From IMG/VR virus record IMGVR_UViG_3300042934_000776, positions 1 to 63,160 of that record: a stretch of 63,160 nt of DNA; one strand, given 5' to 3'. Below, piece by piece: positions 50,264 through 57,752 of this stretch (position 1 is the stretch's first letter; every line of letters starts with the position of its first letter). The position numbers and the translations under genes are program-made. The notes under the pieces were generated by a model that saw only the letters and a program-made list of their open reading frames with translations, ran no database searches and was not told the DNA's origin. The stretch is from a virus.

Positions 50264-50818
50264 ATGAAGAACACTATCGCCGCGGTCGCCGCGGCCGCCG
50301 CCCTGCTGCTGACCCTGGCCGGATGCGCCAGCGTTCCGCCCGCACCCATCAACGAACCGGCGCCGGAGGCATCCCTCGCCGCACCGCCGGAGAAGCCGGA
50401 GGTGGTGCCGCCGCCGGCACTCGACCTGCTCGCGTTCGGCGAGGCCATGACCTGGGAGGACGGCATCCAGCTGTCTGTCTCGGAGGCCGCGCCCTTCACG
50501 CCCGGCGAGTACGCCGCGGGCGTCATCGCCGGGCAGCCGGCGATCGTCTTCACGCTCGTGATCACGAACAACTCGGACGCTGTGCTCGAGCCGATGGCGT
50601 ACGGCACGCTGTCCTCCGGGGGCCAGGAGGCGTCGGAGATCTTCGACATGGGCAACCCCATCGGGGAGATCGGCGGCAGCCCCTCGACAGCGATCCTGCC
50701 CGGCCAGACGGTGCAGTGGCTCGAGGCGTACAGCGTCGTTGACCCGGCCAACCTCACCTTCCAGGTGTCGCCGACGTTCAGCCACGAGGACGCCATCTTC
50801 ACGAACGTGGCGCCCTGA
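50264..50818 (+). CDS. Phage-encoded lipoprotein
   Basis: A 184-residue protein with a signal peptide and lipobox: a hydrophobic Ala/Leu stretch then LAGC with C21. A Pro/Ala/Glu-rich linker follows, then a beta domain (WEDGIQLSVSEAAPF...AIVFTLVITNNSDAVLEPMAYG) like the DUF4352-type Ig-like domains of actinobacterial lipoproteins. It would sit on the outer face of the host membrane. Phage lipoproteins often cause superinfection exclusion; that role is inferred. AAGGAG precedes the start. Confidence 0.75.
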   Translation: MKNTIAAVAAAAALLLTLAGCASVPPAPINEPAPEASLAAPPEKPEVVPPPALDLLAFGEAMTWEDGIQLSVSEAAPFTPGEYAAGVIAGQPAIVFTLVITNNSDAVLEPMAYGTLSSGGQEASEIFDMGNPIGEIGGSPSTAILPGQTVQWLEAYSVVDPANLTFQVSPTFSHEDAIFTNVAP

Positions 50819-51036
50819 TGCCCGGGCCGATCAAGCTCACCACCGAGGAGCTCGCCGCGACCCTGCGTTGGATGGCGACGCTCATCGACGGCGACGACAG
50901 CGCGGGCGGCAGCCTGCAGTACGAGTGGAGTGAGCAGCCCGGCGTGTACAACGTCGAGGGTGCCATCCGGTACGGCAACTCGATGGGGCAGGGGAGCATC
51001 CGCCTGTTCCAGCACATGGACACGGGGGAGATGTGA
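50818..51036 (+). CDS. Hypothetical protein
   Basis: A 72-residue protein starting in a TGATG overlap with the lipoprotein. An early helix (TEELAATLRWMATLIDGDD) is followed by beta strands. Not recognised. Confidence 0.55.
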   Translation: MPGPIKLTTEELAATLRWMATLIDGDDSAGGSLQYEWSEQPGVYNVEGAIRYGNSMGQGSIRLFQHMDTGEM

Positions 51037-51263
51037 GCTCCTTCATCCAGGTCAAGGTCGTCGGGCGCGATATGCCGACCTTCCTCCGCATCGACTCGAT
51101 CACGCAGATCGAGTGGTTCATGCGGGGAGAGGGGCAACCCTCCTGGTCGTATCTGACCATCGACGGCAGGGCAGCCGACGAAGGTGTCACCATCGAAGAA
51201 GCGCCGCCCGTCTTTGTCGCGCGGCTCAACCGAGTGGGAGGAGGTGATACACATGGCAGCTGA
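51033..51263 (+). CDS. Hypothetical beta-rich protein
   Basis: A 76-residue protein, GTG start in a GTGA overlap (SFIQVKVVGRDMPTFLRIDS...). Mostly beta strands. Not recognised. Confidence 0.52.
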   Translation: MSSFIQVKVVGRDMPTFLRIDSITQIEWFMRGEGQPSWSYLTIDGRAADEGVTIEEAPPVFVARLNRVGGGDTHGS

Positions 51264-51516
51264 GAAGCCCCCGATCCGCATCACGAAGCAGCGCGCACAG
51301 GCGTTCCTGAAGGCAGCCGACCGCGGCATCGACGAGTGGAAGGCCGAGCTCAAAGAGAACTACGGCGTCGTCTTCACTCGCGATGGCATGATCGAACTCG
51401 ACGAAGAATCGTTCGCTCTGCTCACCGCGGAAGAGCAGGGGATCGTGCTCGAGATCCTCGACGATCTCGAGCGTGCGATCGACACGCTGGCGATCTTCCG
51501 ACGCCGGTACGGCTGA
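51253..51516 (+). CDS. Hypothetical helical protein
   Basis: An 87-residue helical protein (QRAQAFLKAADRGIDEWKAELKENYG; LLTAEEQGIVLEILDDLERAIDTLAIF). GGGAGGAGG provides the ribosome site. It is followed by a strong terminator. Not recognised. Confidence 0.58.
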   Translation: MAAEKPPIRITKQRAQAFLKAADRGIDEWKAELKENYGVVFTRDGMIELDEESFALLTAEEQGIVLEILDDLERAIDTLAIFRRRYG

Positions 51517-51523
51517 CGATGAA

Positions 51524-51563
51524 GGGCCGTCAGATCGGGACTAGCCTCGCGATCTGACGGCCC
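51524..51563 (+). terminator. Terminator before the replication unit
   Basis: GGGCCGTCAGATCG and CGATCTGACGGCCC form a perfect 14-bp stem with a 12-base loop, starting 8 bases after the stop at 51516. It isolates the lipoprotein unit from the primase-helicase unit. Confidence 0.85.
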
Positions 51564-51643
51564 CTATGCTGTGAGCACGCCAATGCCTCGACGCCATTCT
51601 CCGGCTTCGAGGCTTCCTTTAGCAAGCCCAGGAGTTATACGAA

Positions 51644-51658
51644 ATGGTGAACACCTGA
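51644..51658 (+). promoter_or_regulatory. Four-codon leader ORF coupled to the primase-helicase start
   Basis: AGGAG (51631-51635) lies nine bases before an ATG at 51644 that opens a four-codon frame (MVNT). Its TGA overlaps the ATG at 51658 (TGATG). The helicase start itself has no close ribosome site, so ribosomes probably load on this leader and re-initiate. Confidence 0.5.
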
Positions 51659-53610
51659 TGGGAGCCGCGTACGATCGGCTCCTCGAAGCCCTCTCATCAC
51701 ACGGCTACAAGATCAAGACGCTCGGCCGAGACCGAGCGCGCAGCGGATGCCCCGGACATGGTGGCGAAGACCTCAACCTGTCCATCGCCGTCGGCGACCA
51801 GGGCGTGCTGCTGAAGTGCCACAGCTACGACTGCCCGGCCGGCGACATCGCCAACGGAGTCGGCCTCACCGTCGAGGATCTCTTCGACGAGAAGGGTCGC
51901 GCCGTCTACGACTACGGCGGCGGCCACCGTGTCACTCGCAAGCGCACCCGCGACGACAAGCAGGTCTTCCAGCAGAACAAGCCCGAGGTCACGAACCTCT
52001 ACCGTCACCCCGACTCGAAGCCGTTCGACGAGTGGCCCGAGGTGGTGCTGGTCGAGGGGGAAAAGTGCGTCGATGCGGCGCTGCGCCTCGGCGAGCAGTG
52101 TGTGACGACCTGGCCGGGCGGCGCGAACGGCGTCGGCCAGGTGGACCTGGCACCCCTCGGCGGGAAGATGATCCGCATCATCGCTGACAACGACGAGCCG
52201 GGACTGCAAGCTGCAGCCCGGCTCGTCTCACGTCTCAGCGGCCTCGCCACCGTGCAGGGCGTGTGGACGGCGCCCGGTCACAAGGAATCAGTGGATGACC
52301 TGTGGCTCAACGGCGGATCCCTCGCCGATCTGATCCCCGCGCAGCTGCCGCGCGACGAGGAGCTCGAGCCGCCGCGCGAAGAGCCCGCCCGATCCCTGTC
52401 GCTGCGCACCCTCAGCGACATGAAGTCCCGCCGCACCCGGTTCCTGTGGGAGAAGATGATCCCGCTGTCTGCCGTCACCCTCATGGCCGGACGTGGCGGC
52501 GTGGCCAAGTCGACGTTCGCGATCTGGCTCGCCGGCCAGATCAACCAAGGCATCCTGCCCGGCGAGCTCAGTGGCGCTCCCGCGCCCGTGCTCTACGTCT
52601 CTCACGAGGACTCGCCTGAAGAGGTCGTGATCCCCCGCGTGGACGCGAACGGCGCCGACCGCAGCAAGTTCCACCTGCTCGGCATCCAGTCGAAGGAGAT
52701 GGGCGGCGTCGTCGTGCCGAGGCTCCCCGAAGACCTGCCGATCATCCGTCAGGCGATCGCCGAGACCGGCGCCCGAGTGCTGATTATCGACCCGATCACC
52801 TCCACCCTCGGTGGCGGCGACAACGACAAGATGGCTGAGGTCCGCATGGTGATGGACCCGCTCAACCAGATGGCCTCCGAGCTCGGCGTGAGCGTGCTGG
52901 GGATCGCACACTTCCGCAAGGGTGGCGGATCCCAGTCCGACATGATCTCCGGCTCACACGCCTGGCGTGACGCCGCTCGTGCCGTGATGCTGTTCGCTCG
53001 AGACGACGAGGCCGACGTCACGGTCATGACGCTCGACAAGATCAACTCGGGACAGGCAGGCAAGTCGTTCCAGTACCGCCTCGACATCGTGCAGCAGATC
53101 ACCGACGAGGGCACGCTCACCGACGTGGGTCACGTCGTCTGGGAGGGCGATAGCGCGCAGTCTGTCGGCGACATCATCAACCACGAGGCCGAGCGCAACC
53201 GCCAAGGCGACCTGGCCAACGAGCTCCTCGAGTTCCTGCGCTCGTTCGACGGCCGAGCCGTCTCCTCGCAGGACATCACGAAGCACTTCACCACCGATGG
53301 CGTGAAGCCGAACACGGTGACCGCCAATCTGAAGAGGCTGGTGGTCCGGGGCCTGGTCGAGAAGCCCGCCTACGGCCAGTACCAGGCGGTGATGCCGAAG
53401 AATGACACCCCTCGCGCGCGTGGGGGGGTCAGACCTGTCACACCTGTCATAGCTGCTTCTGGAATGACAACTATGACAACAATGATCCCCCCACACGCGC
53501 GCGCGCACGAGGCGTCAGAGTCCGAGGACTCCGACCTCTGCCGCGGATGCGGGTATCCCCTGTCCCCTGCGCTGATCGCAGCGGGCGAAGCGAAGCACGC
53601 GACGTGCTGA
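51658..53610 (+). CDS. Primase-helicase (TOPRIM plus RepA/DnaB-like ATPase)
   Basis: A 650-residue replication protein. A zinc-binding segment has C31, H34, C54 and C59. The TOPRIM region has VEGEK (E133) and ADNDEPG (D177, D179). The RecA-like ATPase has Walker A AGRGGVAKST (K284), Walker B VLIIDP near 378, and QSDMISGSHAWRDAAR for DNA contacts. A winged-helix-like region lies near 530-590 and the tail has a CRGCG...HATC zinc-like motif. It would lay primers and unwind DNA at the phage fork. An upstream GTG frame is less likely than ATG 51658. A structured repeat lies in its 3' end. Confidence 0.85.
   Translation: MGAAYDRLLEALSSHGYKIKTLGRDRARSGCPGHGGEDLNLSIAVGDQGVLLKCHSYDCPAGDIANGVGLTVEDLFDEKGRAVYDYGGGHRVTRKRTRDDKQVFQQNKPEVTNLYRHPDSKPFDEWPEVVLVEGEKCVDAALRLGEQCVTTWPGGANGVGQVDLAPLGGKMIRIIADNDEPGLQAAARLVSRLSGLATVQGVWTAPGHKESVDDLWLNGGSLADLIPAQLPRDEELEPPREEPARSLSLRTLSDMKSRRTRFLWEKMIPLSAVTLMAGRGGVAKSTFAIWLAGQINQGILPGELSGAPAPVLYVSHEDSPEEVVIPRVDANGADRSKFHLLGIQSKEMGGVVVPRLPEDLPIIRQAIAETGARVLIIDPITSTLGGGDNDKMAEVRMVMDPLNQMASELGVSVLGIAHFRKGGGSQSDMISGSHAWRDAARAVMLFARDDEADVTVMTLDKINSGQAGKSFQYRLDIVQQITDEGTLTDVGHVVWEGDSAQSVGDIINHEAERNRQGDLANELLEFLRSFDGRAVSSQDITKHFTTDGVKPNTVTANLKRLVVRGLVEKPAYGQYQAVMPKNDTPRARGGVRPVTPVIAASGMTTMTTMIPPHARAHEASESEDSDLCRGCGYPLSPALIAAGEAKHATC
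53403..53504. repeat. Structured repeat cluster in the 3' part of the primase-helicase gene
   Basis: An imperfect GC-rich inverted repeat (53413-53430 and 53484-53504: G7 arm and C6 arm flanked by CGCG runs) encloses two TGTCA copies (53436, 53445) and two TGACA copies (53465, 53474) arranged as a nested dyad. Another TGACA is at 53403. The encoded peptide is low-complexity Thr/Met/Pro, so the DNA may matter more than the protein. Confidence 0.65.
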
Positions 53611-53623
53611 TGGAAGGAGCACC

Positions 53624-53947
53624 ATGAACACCCCGTACCCGGATCGCTACATGCAGCAGGTGCTGCGCGAGGCGGATGAAAGACGTCGCGAGGCCGAGCA
53701 GCTTCAGGCTGACTTCGATGAGCGCGTGCGCGTCGCGCTCGACCGCTACACCCACGACCCCGTCTTCCACGCCGAGGTCTACCAGGTCGCCCGGGTCATC
53801 GACAACGATGACGACTTCGCCCGGCTGTTCGACGAGGAGGGGCCTGACTCGGCGTGGGAGATGGCGCTCGGGCTCGCACTGAAGGCTGTCGTCGCAGTGC
53901 ATGAGCAGCGCCCGGGCGGCCTCCTGCACATAGAGGGAATGCAATGA
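53624..53947 (+). CDS. Hypothetical helical protein
   Basis: A 107-residue helical protein with a coiled-coil-like N-terminal half (YMQQVLREADERRREAEQLQADFDERVR) and acidic middle. AAGGAG precedes the start. It follows the helicase gene by 13 bases and may assist replication. Not recognised. Confidence 0.58.
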   Translation: MNTPYPDRYMQQVLREADERRREAEQLQADFDERVRVALDRYTHDPVFHAEVYQVARVIDNDDDFARLFDEEGPDSAWEMALGLALKAVVAVHEQRPGGLLHIEGMQ

Positions 53948-54129
53948 CCTGGCCAACCGCGGAGCGACAGACGCTCGACTGCCAGGCGTGCGGCAACGTC
54001 GTCAAGGTGCTCACCCCTGCAGAGGTCCAGATGGTTGCCGCCAACCCGTACAACTTCATCGTCTACTGCAGAGACGCCATCTGCCAGGAGGCGGCGAGAG
54101 CCGATGCCCGACGAGAGGGGCTGCTGTGA
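53944..54129 (+). CDS. Small zinc-ribbon-like protein
   Basis: A 61-residue protein with CQACG and, 29 residues on, C-x5-C (YCRDAIC), a possible zinc site. Starts in a four-base overlap. Not recognised. Confidence 0.55.
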   Translation: MTWPTAERQTLDCQACGNVVKVLTPAEVQMVAANPYNFIVYCRDAICQEAARADARREGLL

Positions 54130-54266
54130 ACGACGACGAACTGCCCGAAGACCTGGGAACCCCGGCGCCTGACCGCTGGTGGCTGCGGCCGATGTTCCTG
54201 ATCGCCACCGCCTGCACACTCGGCTGCGCCGGTGTGCTGGTCCACGGGATCGGGGCGATCTCATGA
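54126..54266 (+). CDS. Short membrane protein
   Basis: A 46-residue protein, GTG start in a GTGA overlap, with one hydrophobic segment (MFLIATACTLGCAGVLVHGIG). Nothing further is visible. Confidence 0.5.
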   Translation: MNDDELPEDLGTPAPDRWWLRPMFLIATACTLGCAGVLVHGIGAIS

Positions 54267-54592
54267 GGGTCTACACGCTGCGCGAGGCAGCCGTCGAGCT
54301 CGACCGGATCATCGACGAGCGGACCGACTTCGACAGCGAACGCTGGCTGCCGGGCCTGGCTGGCATCGAGATGACGATGAGCCTGGTGGAGATCGTCGAG
54401 GCCGAGCCGCCGGCGCCGACACGCGAGTACCGGCAGGGCGGCCGCCAGGTCGGGAAGACGGCGGAGATGGCAAGGCTGATCGCGGCCATGACCGGGCTGC
54501 ATTTCGAGACGGTGATGGACCTGCTCGCCGCGGGCTGGTCGTACACCGAGGAGGAGGGGAAGGCACCGAGATGGACACGCGACTCACACTGA
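54263..54592 (+). CDS. Hypothetical protein
   Basis: A 109-residue helical protein starting in an ATGA overlap. It has TLREAAVELDRIID at the N-terminus and LIAAMTGLHFETVMDLLAAG later, a pattern of small helical DNA- or protein-binding domains. Not recognised. Confidence 0.55.
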   Translation: MRVYTLREAAVELDRIIDERTDFDSERWLPGLAGIEMTMSLVEIVEAEPPAPTREYRQGGRQVGKTAEMARLIAAMTGLHFETVMDLLAAGWSYTEEEGKAPRWTRDSH

Positions 54593-54861
54593 AGGTGGGG
54601 TTGCTGTACCGCATCCACGAAGGGTGGGTGTCGACGGAGGTCATAGCCGCCCGGCTGGGCGTGCCGATCGGCCAGGTCGTGCGGGTGCGCGACTGGCTGA
54701 ACGCACGCGGCTACCTCGAGCGCGCGATCGACGCGCCGGTCAGTCGATGGGTAGCGACGCTCGAGTTCGAGACGCTGTGGAACGAGCTTCTGCCGGGACG
54801 GGCGTGCCCGTTGTCGTTCTGCTCGACAGCCCGGGCGCGTGGGTCACTTGCGCAAGGTTAG
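54571..54861 (+). CDS. Winged-helix-like protein
   Basis: A 96-residue protein. Residues 7-55 (LKVGLLYRIHEGWVSTEVIAARLGVPIGQVVRVRDWLNARGYLER) fit a MarR/GntR-like winged helix. It overlaps the previous gene by 22 bases and its TAG stop is the first arm of the dyad in promoter P3, so it is well placed to regulate the next unit. That regulation is inferred. Confidence 0.6.
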   Translation: MDTRLTLKVGLLYRIHEGWVSTEVIAARLGVPIGQVVRVRDWLNARGYLERAIDAPVSRWVATLEFETLWNELLPGRACPLSFCSTARARGSLAQG

Positions 54862-54875
54862 TGGACCACTAGACT
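54848..54875 (+). promoter_or_regulatory. Promoter with inverted repeat in the spacer (P3)
   Basis: TTGCGC (54848-54853), 16-base spacer, TAGACT (54870-54875). The dyad TAGTGG-A-CCACTA (54859-54871) spans the spacer and enters the -10, as in P1 and P2, and CAC precedes the -35. It would drive the SSB-recombination unit. A TATAAC hexamer at 54880-54885 is an alternative -10. Confidence 0.65.
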
Positions 54876-54902
54876 GTGTATAACGAAATGGAAGGGGGCC
54901 GC

Positions 54903-55157
54903 ATGGCCGACAGGCGATACGACCGCAACGTGGGATACCTCGAACTCCCGCTCATCCCCGACGACAAGTTCATCGCCGGGGCGATCGTCATCCTCAGCGA
55001 TGAGGAGGGCGAGCTCAGCACCCAGTTCGTGGCCGAGAGCCTCGACATGGTGCCAGATGTGAAGCAGCAGGAGGAGATCACCGCGACCGTCACCGAGGCG
55101 TGGCGCGAGGCGAATCTCCACCCCGTCAGCTGGGATTGGGGACGTCATGCAGATTGA
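54903..55157 (+). CDS. Hypothetical protein
   Basis: An 84-residue acidic protein (DDKFIAGAIVILSDEEGELSTQFVAESLDMVPDV). The start is the ATG at 54903 with GGAAGGGGG upstream. First gene of the P3 unit. Not recognised. Confidence 0.58.
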   Translation: MADRRYDRNVGYLELPLIPDDKFIAGAIVILSDEEGELSTQFVAESLDMVPDVKQQEEITATVTEAWREANLHPVSWDWGRHAD

Positions 55158-55335
55158 GATCACCATCGACACGGATGGTGCCCGCACCACCGTCATGCAC
55201 GAGTTCGGCCTCGAAGTCCACAACGTGCAGCAGGCAGACGGACAGGTCGCAGCCCGCTTTGAGACGCCCGACCTCAACACCGTCGCCACCAGCGTCGCCC
55301 GCCACGCGGCGGACGTCCACCGGCTCACCCTCTGA
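55147..55335 (+). CDS. Hypothetical protein
   Basis: A 62-residue protein with beta strands then helix (IEITIDTDGARTTVMHEFG...TVATSVARHAADVHRL), overlapping the previous gene by 11 bases. Not recognised. Confidence 0.52.
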   Translation: MQIEITIDTDGARTTVMHEFGLEVHNVQQADGQVAARFETPDLNTVATSVARHAADVHRLTL

Positions 55336-55367
55336 GCCACAACCCTCCCGGAAGGAGAACCACTGCA

Positions 55368-55544
55368 ATGAGCCTGTTTGAAGCCCAGCGGACCGAGGAA
55401 GAGGTCGACGAACTCGCGAACCTCGCGTTCGAGATCAAGGACGAGATCGGCAGTCGCTACCCCGGCATGTCCTATGAGGACGGCATCACCAACACCATCG
55501 ACTGGCTTCGCGGCCACTCGGACAACCCGCTCGAGGAGAACTGA
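55368..55544 (+). CDS. Hypothetical acidic helical protein
   Basis: A 58-residue acidic helical protein (EAQRTEEEVDELANLAFEIKDEIG) just before the SSB gene, with GAAGGAGAA upstream and a TGATG overlap with SSB. It may be an SSB partner by position only. Confidence 0.58.
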   Translation: MSLFEAQRTEEEVDELANLAFEIKDEIGSRYPGMSYEDGITNTIDWLRGHSDNPLEEN

Positions 55545-56227
55545 TGTCCTACGGAATGCCCACCCTCGTCGTCGGGAACCTGACCGCCGACCCCGAACTG
55601 AAGTTCTCGCAGAACGGCAAGCCGTACGTCCGGCTCACCATCGCGAACACCCCCCGGGTGAAGGACCGTGACACGAACCAGTGGTCCGACGGTCCCGCCT
55701 CGTTCATCGGAGTCACCCTCTACGACGACTACGCCACCAATGCCGCGGCATCCGTGACCAAGGGCACCCGCGTCGTCGCGTACGGCGAGCTCGAGAAGCG
55801 GGTCTGGCAGGACTCGAACGGCCTCGACCGCGAGTCGCTGCAGCTGGAGAACGTCACCACGTTCGCCGTCGACCTCCGGTTCGCACAGGCCAACGTGCAG
55901 CGCGCCGCGAAGGGCGGCCAGCAGCAGGCGCCCGCGCAGCAGCAGGGCGGCCAGCAGTACGGCCCGCCCCAGGGTGGCCAGTACGGTCCCCCGCAGGGCC
56001 AGCAGTACGCCCCCCCGCAGGGTCCGCCGCAGCAGTATGGGCCGCCACAAGGGGCTCCGTCGGCGCAGGGGCAGTGGCCGTCGCAGGGCGGCCCTGGCCC
56101 GCAGCAGTTCGCGCCGCCGCAGCAGCCACAGCAGGGCTACCCGGCACCTGCCGGCCAGCCGCAGCAGCCGCCTGCACAGCAGGGTGCCGCGCCCGGCTAC
56201 CAGTACCCCGACGAGACCCCGTTCTGA
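55544..56227 (+). CDS. ssb: Single-stranded DNA-binding protein
   Basis: A 227-residue protein. Residues 1-110 form an OB fold of the SSB type (VVGNLTADPELKFSQNGKPYVRLTIANTPR; GTRVVAYGELEKRVWQD). Residues 115-220 are a low-complexity Gln/Pro/Gly/Tyr linker. It ends in an acidic tip, DETPF, like the DDIPF tip that recruits partner proteins. It protects single strands in replication and recombination, beside the Rad52-like and RuvC-like genes. Confidence 0.93.
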   Translation: MSYGMPTLVVGNLTADPELKFSQNGKPYVRLTIANTPRVKDRDTNQWSDGPASFIGVTLYDDYATNAAASVTKGTRVVAYGELEKRVWQDSNGLDRESLQLENVTTFAVDLRFAQANVQRAAKGGQQQAPAQQQGGQQYGPPQGGQYGPPQGQQYAPPQGPPQQYGPPQGAPSAQGQWPSQGGPGPQQFAPPQQPQQGYPAPAGQPQQPPAQQGAAPGYQYPDETPF

Positions 56228-56237
56228 GGAGCAGACC

Positions 56238-56462
56238 ATGGACCACGAGAGCATCGCGAGCCTGAAGACGCGCATTGCGACCGAGCCGGAGGGTAACGGC
56301 TTCGTTCACTCGTCCCTGATGGAGGGTGAGGACCCGACCGCCCTGGTTCGGTCCCTCCTTGCCGCCGGTGGCACCACCACCGCTGTCACTGCCGGTGGCG
56401 GCCCCGACGGGGTCATGGTGCACTGGCGGCCGCGCACCCCCGAGGAGATGGTGGAGTCATGA
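56238..56462 (+). CDS. Hypothetical protein
   Basis: A 74-residue protein (ESIASLKTRIATEPEGNGFVHSSLMEGEDPTALVRSLLAAGG...). Follows SSB by ten bases. Not recognised. Confidence 0.55.
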   Translation: MDHESIASLKTRIATEPEGNGFVHSSLMEGEDPTALVRSLLAAGGTTTAVTAGGGPDGVMVHWRPRTPEEMVES

Positions 56463-56653
56463 CCATCGAGGAGTTGATCGAGTTCCTGGAGAGGCGCCTG
56501 AAGGCGGGCAAGATCCACGGTCTCGGCTCGGTGAAGATCCGCGACTTCCGCGTCTCTGACGAGGCGATGGAAGCAGGGTCGAGTGGCTACGCCGACCTCG
56601 AAGAGGTGCTGGTCGTCGGCGACGACGTCTACCTCCTGCCGTCGGAGGACTGA
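56459..56653 (+). CDS. Hypothetical protein
   Basis: A 64-residue protein (IEELIEFLERRLKAGKIHGLGSVKIRDFRV...YADLEEVLVVGDDVYLLPSED) with a helix then beta strands, coupled to both neighbours by overlaps. Not recognised. Confidence 0.55.
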   Translation: MTIEELIEFLERRLKAGKIHGLGSVKIRDFRVSDEAMEAGSSGYADLEEVLVVGDDVYLLPSED

Positions 56654-57219
56654 TGGACTCCCCGATCGCCATGGGGATCGACGTCAGCCTGACCCGTACG
56701 GCCGTCGCCTTCGTCGGAACCAACGACGAAGGCGACGGCCCGGTGGTCGACACCTACTCGATGGGTCGCAGAGGGTCTCGCGACGAGTCCCTGATGCAGC
56801 GCCGCGAGCGGATCACCACCCTGCGCGAGCTGGTGATCCGCACGCTCACCGAGAACATGGAGCGGCCGCGTGTCGCCATGATCGAGGACGTCCCGTTCGG
56901 CACGCCCGGTGGCTCCACCACGGACCGGGCCGCCCTCTGGTGGTTCATCGTCGAGGGCCTCCACCAGGAGGGCATCCCGACCGTGGCGGTGAACGTCTCG
57001 AAGCTGAAGATCTACGCCACAGGCAGGGGCAACAAGCACGAGAAGGACGAGGTCACCGTCGCCCTGATCCGCCGCTATGTCGACGCGCCGATCCAGAACA
57101 ACGACGAGGCCGACGCCACGGGGCTCGCCATGATGGGCGCTCGCCTGCTGGGTGAGCCGTACGAGAAGTCACTGCCGCAGACGCACCTGCGGGCGATGGA
57201 AGGACTGGCGCTGCCGTGA
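56653..57219 (+). CDS. RuvC-like Holliday junction resolvase
   Basis: A 188-residue protein of the RuvC/RNase-H fold. Acidic residues fit the catalytic set: D10 in MGIDVS, E78 in AMIEDVP, and D151/D154 in NNDEADATGLA, with K131 nearby. It would cut four-way junctions or branched DNA before packaging. The start is in a TGATG overlap. Confidence 0.85.
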   Translation: MDSPIAMGIDVSLTRTAVAFVGTNDEGDGPVVDTYSMGRRGSRDESLMQRRERITTLRELVIRTLTENMERPRVAMIEDVPFGTPGGSTTDRAALWWFIVEGLHQEGIPTVAVNVSKLKIYATGRGNKHEKDEVTVALIRRYVDAPIQNNDEADATGLAMMGARLLGEPYEKSLPQTHLRAMEGLALP

Positions 57220-57752
57220 TCCTGACGCCTGAGCTCGAGCAGCAGATCATCGCGATCATCGAGATGCACCCTCGAGAATCGCTGGTGCTGCCCGACTGGG
57301 CGTATGGCACGGATGGGCGGGTGGTGGTGCTGGTCGACGGGATCCCGATCGACCTGCACCGCCACCTGCACAACAAGCTGATCCGCCCACTCGGTTACCA
57401 CGAGAGGATGTGGCAGCGCGGCGAGAACGGCAACGTCAACCCGCACCTGTTCGACGTCGTCGCCGGCACGAAGTCGGCGCGCACCGAATGCGCCAAGGGT
57501 CACGCCTACGAGGGGAACGAGGCCCCTCCGAACAGCCGTGGCTACCGATGTCTGACCTGCTACCGAGACTCGTATCGGAAGCCGGGCGTGATCCCGAACG
57601 GCGAGAAGACGCGCTGCCCCCAGGATCACGAGTACACCCCGGAGAACACCTACATCGGCCGTGACGGGAAGCGTCGCTGCCTGACCTGCAAGAGAGACCG
57701 CAACCGCCGCTACATGCGGCGGCGGCGGTCACCCCGGAAGGAGAACCCATGA
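57216..57752 (+). CDS. Protein with two zinc-knuckle repeats (HNH-associated type)
   Basis: A 178-residue protein. The N-terminal half has DLHRHLHNKLIRPLGYHERM. The C-terminal half has two repeats, CAKGHAYEGNEAPPNSRGYRCLTC and CPQDHEYTPENTYIGRDGKRRCLTC (C-x4-H ... C-x2-C), and a very basic end. Such repeats are common on phage HNH endonucleases and DNA binders. No full HNH motif is clear. GTG start in a GTGA overlap. Confidence 0.65.
   Translation: MILTPELEQQIIAIIEMHPRESLVLPDWAYGTDGRVVVLVDGIPIDLHRHLHNKLIRPLGYHERMWQRGENGNVNPHLFDVVAGTKSARTECAKGHAYEGNEAPPNSRGYRCLTCYRDSYRKPGVIPNGEKTRCPQDHEYTPENTYIGRDGKRRCLTCKRDRNRRYMRRRRSPRKENP

Noticed and set aside
17366-54891. GTATAACG/CGTTATAC motif seen at 17366, 34250, 38254, 51636 and 54879
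   Set aside because: It may be part of -10 regions, but orientation and distance to starts vary and -35 boxes are absent, so I do not treat it as one regulatory family.
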